From: Obelidium mucronatum
Taxonomy: Eukaryota > Chytridiomycota > Chytridiomycetes > Chytridiales > Chytriomycetaceae
Direction: 5' to 3'
Assembly: GCA_025765595.1 (NCBI GenBank)
Contig: JAIVFH010000398.1
Coordinates: forward strand, 1 to 22,450
Length of the DNA: 22,450 bases
In this document: one piece after another, positions 18,868-22,450 of the stretch
Layout: each line of letters begins with the position of its first letter
Numbering within the stretch: the first letter of the stretch is position 1
Position numbers and translations under genes: made by a program
Notes under the pieces: generated by a model
What the model was told of the DNA's origin: nothing
What the model saw: the letters and a program-made list of their open reading frames with translations, nothing else
Databases searched by the model: none

Positions 18868-20517
18868 CTAGACCCTTACATATTCATCACCGTCATCATC
18901 CCATATAGGAGGCTTACGTGGAATAACTGGCCAACCTTTATCATTTTCATATTCTGGATCTTCAGCTTGTTTGAAAATATCCATCAGCATCGAGGTTGTA
19001 CTTTCAAAGTCTCCAGCCCGATTCAATCCTGTCCATCCTTCATAAGTATACATGGCAGAAACAACTCCGTAAGTCTCTGTTGCTGCGTTTCCACCCGAAC
19101 TTGTATTCACATACAGGCGAGTGTAGATCATGCTTCCAAAGTTGTAACCAAAGTTGATGAATCCCTCCTTCTTGGGATTCTCATTATCGCCATACCAAAC
19201 TCCCATATAGCCTTTACTGTAAGCATGCTCAGGTTTGAACTCATAGTTGGGGAAATGCCGGATAGCCAGCGAGAATATTCCTTCATACAAAGGTTGGAAA
19301 CGGTCAAAGAACCCAAACTTCCCAAGCATTTCAAGGTTTGGTTTGAGCCATCGGAAAAAAAGGGCACAATCGAGAGGCAGCAATACATCTCTTACTTCGC
19401 CATTCTTTCCCGTGACTGGGTTTGCCTCCCTGATACGTTTTGAAGCGGCATTGAATTCCTCAGAGAGAGAATAAAGCTGCGACCAAGACACAAGTTTATC
19501 CGGCAGAGATCTAATGGTTCCGTTCTGAGAAAGAATAATCCATTCTTGCTCATGTGTCCTATCCCATCGACGGTGTTTCGCAACTTCCTGCATGTTTGAG
19601 ATGCTCTTTTAAGCTCGGCCAAATTTCCAAAGTAAACTGCACGCTTACCTTGAAAGTTTCATACAACTGGTCATACAGTCGAAAATACGTTTTCAATATC
19701 TTTGTAATGATGGATCCTACTTTCCACTCCAAACCAAATGAGTCGGGAATCTGCTTGAACTGCTCAAGATGTTCCTTTGGAAGCGTGATTTCAACGTCAT
19801 GGATTCCTTTTGGTAAGTGGGACAAGAGTCGTTTGGCGAGAATCTTGAAGCCGTATTGACGAAACAGAGTACATGACTGGAAGAGATTGACTGCTGCACA
19901 GATATCAACCTACGCTTACCCTGTTTTATTAGCTCAAGCAAATTAAAGGTTAAAACAGCCACGGACTCGCCTGAAAGATGATATCAACCAATTCATAGAT
20001 CACAGGGATGGGGAGGTTTGCAACAGGAAAGCAAGAAACGGGATGATGATCCTCTATTTCGCAGGAAACTTCGGTTATAGTTTCATTTGTTTTCTGAACT
20101 TCAGAAGCTCGTTCTTTTCCTTTAAAAGAACCACCCGAGTATGGTGTCTGATGCACTTGGAGACCCTCTGGCAGTTGGGGGTTGGGAAATCGAGTTACTA
20201 ATGTTAGAAGATCGATAACGGTAAAAGATAGAAATCCAAAGGTTTCTTACTTTGCAAGCCTGGACATATCTGAGCTCGTGGAGCAAATCGACCCTGCCTT
20301 GCACTGTTTCCATCTGAGATAGGCAGCGTTGCATCGGGACAGTAAGACTTTGAAGGCAAAAGAACCAACAAGAGGGAAGGTCAAAGAAGGCACACTGAAA
20401 CCTTTTGTTGGCAATGATGGGTCCGTCGCTCTTTTCATTCGCATTTTGTGGAGTTTTTAAAATCGGATATAGACAACACTTGATCACAGCCACAACTAAC
20501 CACAGAATAACACACAT
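18868..20517 (-). CDS. Unrecognised family, paralogue A, with F-box-like motif
   Basis: Proposed minus-strand exons are 20517-20251, 20147-19971, 19909-19649 and 19587-18868, giving 474 aa in phase. The last two exons are firm, being matched in paralogue B. The N-terminus is provisional, and other acceptors exist near 20160-20207. Residues 133-177 (LPIPVIYELVD, then VDICAAVNLFQSC and FKILAKRLL) resemble an F-box: LP..VI..I, a second helix, then a C/F-rich one. The C-terminal 220 residues carry conserved blocks shared with B: VSWSQL, LPLDCALFFRWL, GVWYGD.ENPKKE, INFGYNFG, YTRLYVNTS, YEGWTGLN. I do not recognise this domain; the protein looks soluble apart from a hydrophobic start. The intron 19970-19910 begins with GC rather than GT. 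Confidence 0.68.
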
Positions 20518-20629
20518 CAAATAAAAATTAGGAATAGACCGTGGCGCAGTCTGCAGTCGTCTGCGCCAAAAATAACAACGGGCGCACAAGAATTGTACAT
20601 GCCCTCTCCTCTCTCTTTAAACAAAACAT

Positions 20630-22450
20630 TCAAAACAAAGAATTTCTAAACGGGGTATGCGGCCACCCGTTTTCATTGTCATCACCATAACTTGGATCTT
20701 CAGCATGCTTGAGCAAATCCAAAAGCATTAAAGTAATGCTTCCAAACTGGCCACACTGATTCAATCCAGTCCATCCTTCATACGTATCCACATCAGAAAC
20801 CACTCCATAAGTTGTGGAGAGTGTGTTTCCTCCTGGGCTTGTATTCACATACAGGCGAGTGTAGATCATGTCGCCAAAGTTGTACCCAAAGTTAATGAAA
20901 GCCTCTTTCTTGGGATTCTCGCTGTCGGGATACCACACTCCGATGCAATCCAGAATCTCAGGATGCTCTGGCATGATCTCAAAAAAGTCATTTAGCGAAA
21001 ATCTCCCTTCGTTCAGTGGCTGAAAGTTATCAAAGAACCCGTACTCCTGGAGCTTTTCAAGGTTTGGACTTAGCCATCGGAAAAGCAGCGCGCAGTCGAG
21101 AGGCATCAAGATATGCAATATTTCACCATGCTTGCCTACAACTGGGTTGGTCTCCCTGATACCGTTGGCCTTAGAATCGAATTCTGCAGAGAAACATGCC
21201 AGCTGTGACCAAGACACAATTTTAATCGATTCACCCTGGACACGGTTGAAGGTTTTGTCTCTGTTAAATTAAATAATGCCACGAATTGGATCAAATTACC
21301 TCGAAAGTTTTGTAAGCTCTGTGATACTGTTTGCGATCAATTTTCGAAACTTCCTAGCAAGCACAAGTTCGTTACGAAAGACAACTCTCTACAAAAGTTT
21401 TACCTCGAAAGTTTTGTAGAAACTGTCATACACATGAAAATACGTGTTTAGGATCTTTGTGATGACAGAACCCACTTTCCACTCCAACTCGAAAGATTGG
21501 GGAATCTGCCTAAAGTATTCAAGGTGTTCTTTGACAGCGTCCACTTCAACGTCATGAATTCCGTTTGGTAAATGCGACAAGAGTCGTTTGGCTAGGATTT
21601 TGAAACCATACTTTCGAAAGAGAGAGCATGACTCGAAGAGTTTGACTGCCGAACAGATGTCAACCTGTTTTTTTTGCTTTCAGTTTTCGCCATTTCGCCA
21701 GACTGTGAGAAACCCATTTCAAGTTCACCTTGAAGACACAATCAACCAATTCATAAATGACAGGGATGGGTAAACTTGTCGCAGGAAAGCAAGCAATTGG
21801 ATCGGCCTATATTCCAAAATTAAAAATTTCCGGCATTAGGCTAATTTCAAATTCCTCACCGAATCTTTTTTTCAACGCACTGATTTCGTTTTGAATACAT
21901 ACGGGTTCGACACCGCCTTTTGGTTCTTTTGTTACCACTGTTTGTTCCACAGCACGATCCTTTCCTTTTCCAGAAATCTCCGATGGTGCTGTGGGTGTTG
22001 CGGTTTTCAGCATTGTTGGATGCCACAGTCTGCCGTCGCGAGAAACGGCGGCAATATGTGAGCAAGGAACCCACACGATTGCCTCTGGGGTCGAGACAAG
22101 AGCCATCCCTTGATCAACTCTAAAGCAAGCGCCCGTATCATCTGTTAGGACATCGCCATCTGTGAGGATATATTTTTTTCTCAGCGCATCGTTTTCTTGC
22201 TGTTTCAAAGGCGGCTAAGCTTAGTTCAATTGACAAAAAGCACAGTGAAGACGTACAACAGAAATATCTGGATCATCAAAACGCATCATATCCTGGAAGG
22301 CCGTTTGCGCTGAAACGAACTTTTGTTCTCGTGGTTCAACGATTAAAATACCAGGAATGTAGGTAAGAAAATAGGAAGGAAAGTCCGGAGAGACACATCC
22401 TTCTGCCCTGAATGGATTTATGCTGACCTGTGATTTCGGCTTGAAATGTT
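20630..22450 (-). CDS. Unrecognised family, paralogue B, with F-box-like motif (5' end outside window)
   Basis: Minus-strand exons are 22450-22257 (partial), 22214-21903, 21806-21729, 21664-21404, 21349-21300 and 21260-20630, giving at least 507 aa. It shares with A the N-terminal block around PSYFLTYIPG, the F-box-like segment (LPIPVIYELVDCVFK|VDICSAVKLFESC), a 261-nt exon of identical length, and the C-terminal conserved blocks ending GWPHTPFRNSLF. A Thr/Lys/Pro-rich linker (exon 22214-21903) is longer than in A. Frame is kept across exon 21349-21300 only if the acceptor is the AAG at 21352-21350 rather than the stronger-looking TAG four bases earlier. Function is unknown. If the F-box-like motif is real, both paralogues and the adjacent F-box/WD40 protein may be ubiquitin-ligase adaptors. 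Confidence 0.68.
21296..21417 (-). repeat. Pair of direct 19-bp repeats at two exon ends of paralogue B
   Basis: TACAAAACTTTCGAGGTAA occurs at about 21416-21398 and again about 103 bp downstream on the minus strand. Each copy spans an exon end and its GTAA donor. It looks like a local duplication of an exon terminus with its splice site. Confidence 0.7.

Noticed and set aside
20348..20401. A 54-nt intron (GTTTCAG...TTCAAAG) in paralogue A
   Set aside because: It is open in frame, and the encoded residues around DLPSCWFF align with PSYFL of paralogue B, so it is better read as coding.
21857..21902. GTGAGG and GTGCGT donors for the B intron before ADPIAC
   Set aside because: Both break the frame; GTATGT at 21902 is a stronger donor and keeps phase 0.

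Overview
The window is eukaryotic. Every sizeable gene reads in frame only after removing short GT-AG introns of about 39-103 nt, several with CTAAC-like branch points. Genes are tightly packed on both strands. Type I metacaspases with Gln-rich or WW prodomains, a WWM1-like WW protein, a secreted protein with a CFEM-like Cys module and an F-box/WD40 protein together suggest a fungus, probably early-diverging (chytrid-like). That placement is inference; there is no rRNA or other marker here. No tRNA, rRNA, CRISPR array or transposon was seen. All exon joins are read by eye from splice signals and reading frame.

Layout. 192-2934 (+): a one-span membrane protein with a TIR-like region and kinesin-light-chain-type TPRs. 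3017-3397 (-): a 106-residue WW-domain protein missed by simple ORF calling. 3715-8780 (+): three tandem type I metacaspases, two with long Glu-rich prodomains and a WW domain, one with a Gln-rich prodomain. 9172-12735 (+): a nine-exon secreted protein with a six-Cys module, four ricin-B-like modules and a DUF3472-like domain. 12967-13365 (+): a decayed or truncated relative of that gene. 13399-16700 (+): two more metacaspases, one with a Gly/Gln/Tyr-rich prodomain and WW domain. 16921-18756 (-): an F-box/WD40 protein. 18868-20517 and 20630-22450 (-): two paralogues of a family I do not recognise, with an F-box-like motif; the second runs off the window.

How the parts may fit. Five metacaspases, all with intact His/Cys dyads, form a same-strand array that has diversified mainly in its N-terminal prodomains and introns. 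A WW-only protein lies divergent to the array; in budding yeast the WW protein Wwm1 binds the metacaspase Mca1, so this may be a linked protease-regulator set. With the TIR-like/TPR protein, secreted lectin and F-box proteins nearby, the locus looks like a rapidly evolving stress, cell-death or recognition neighbourhood. Joint function is inference. The most unusual point is that the lectin remnant just upstream of metacaspase 4 can be spliced in frame to it, giving a possible signal peptide-lectin-metacaspase fusion.
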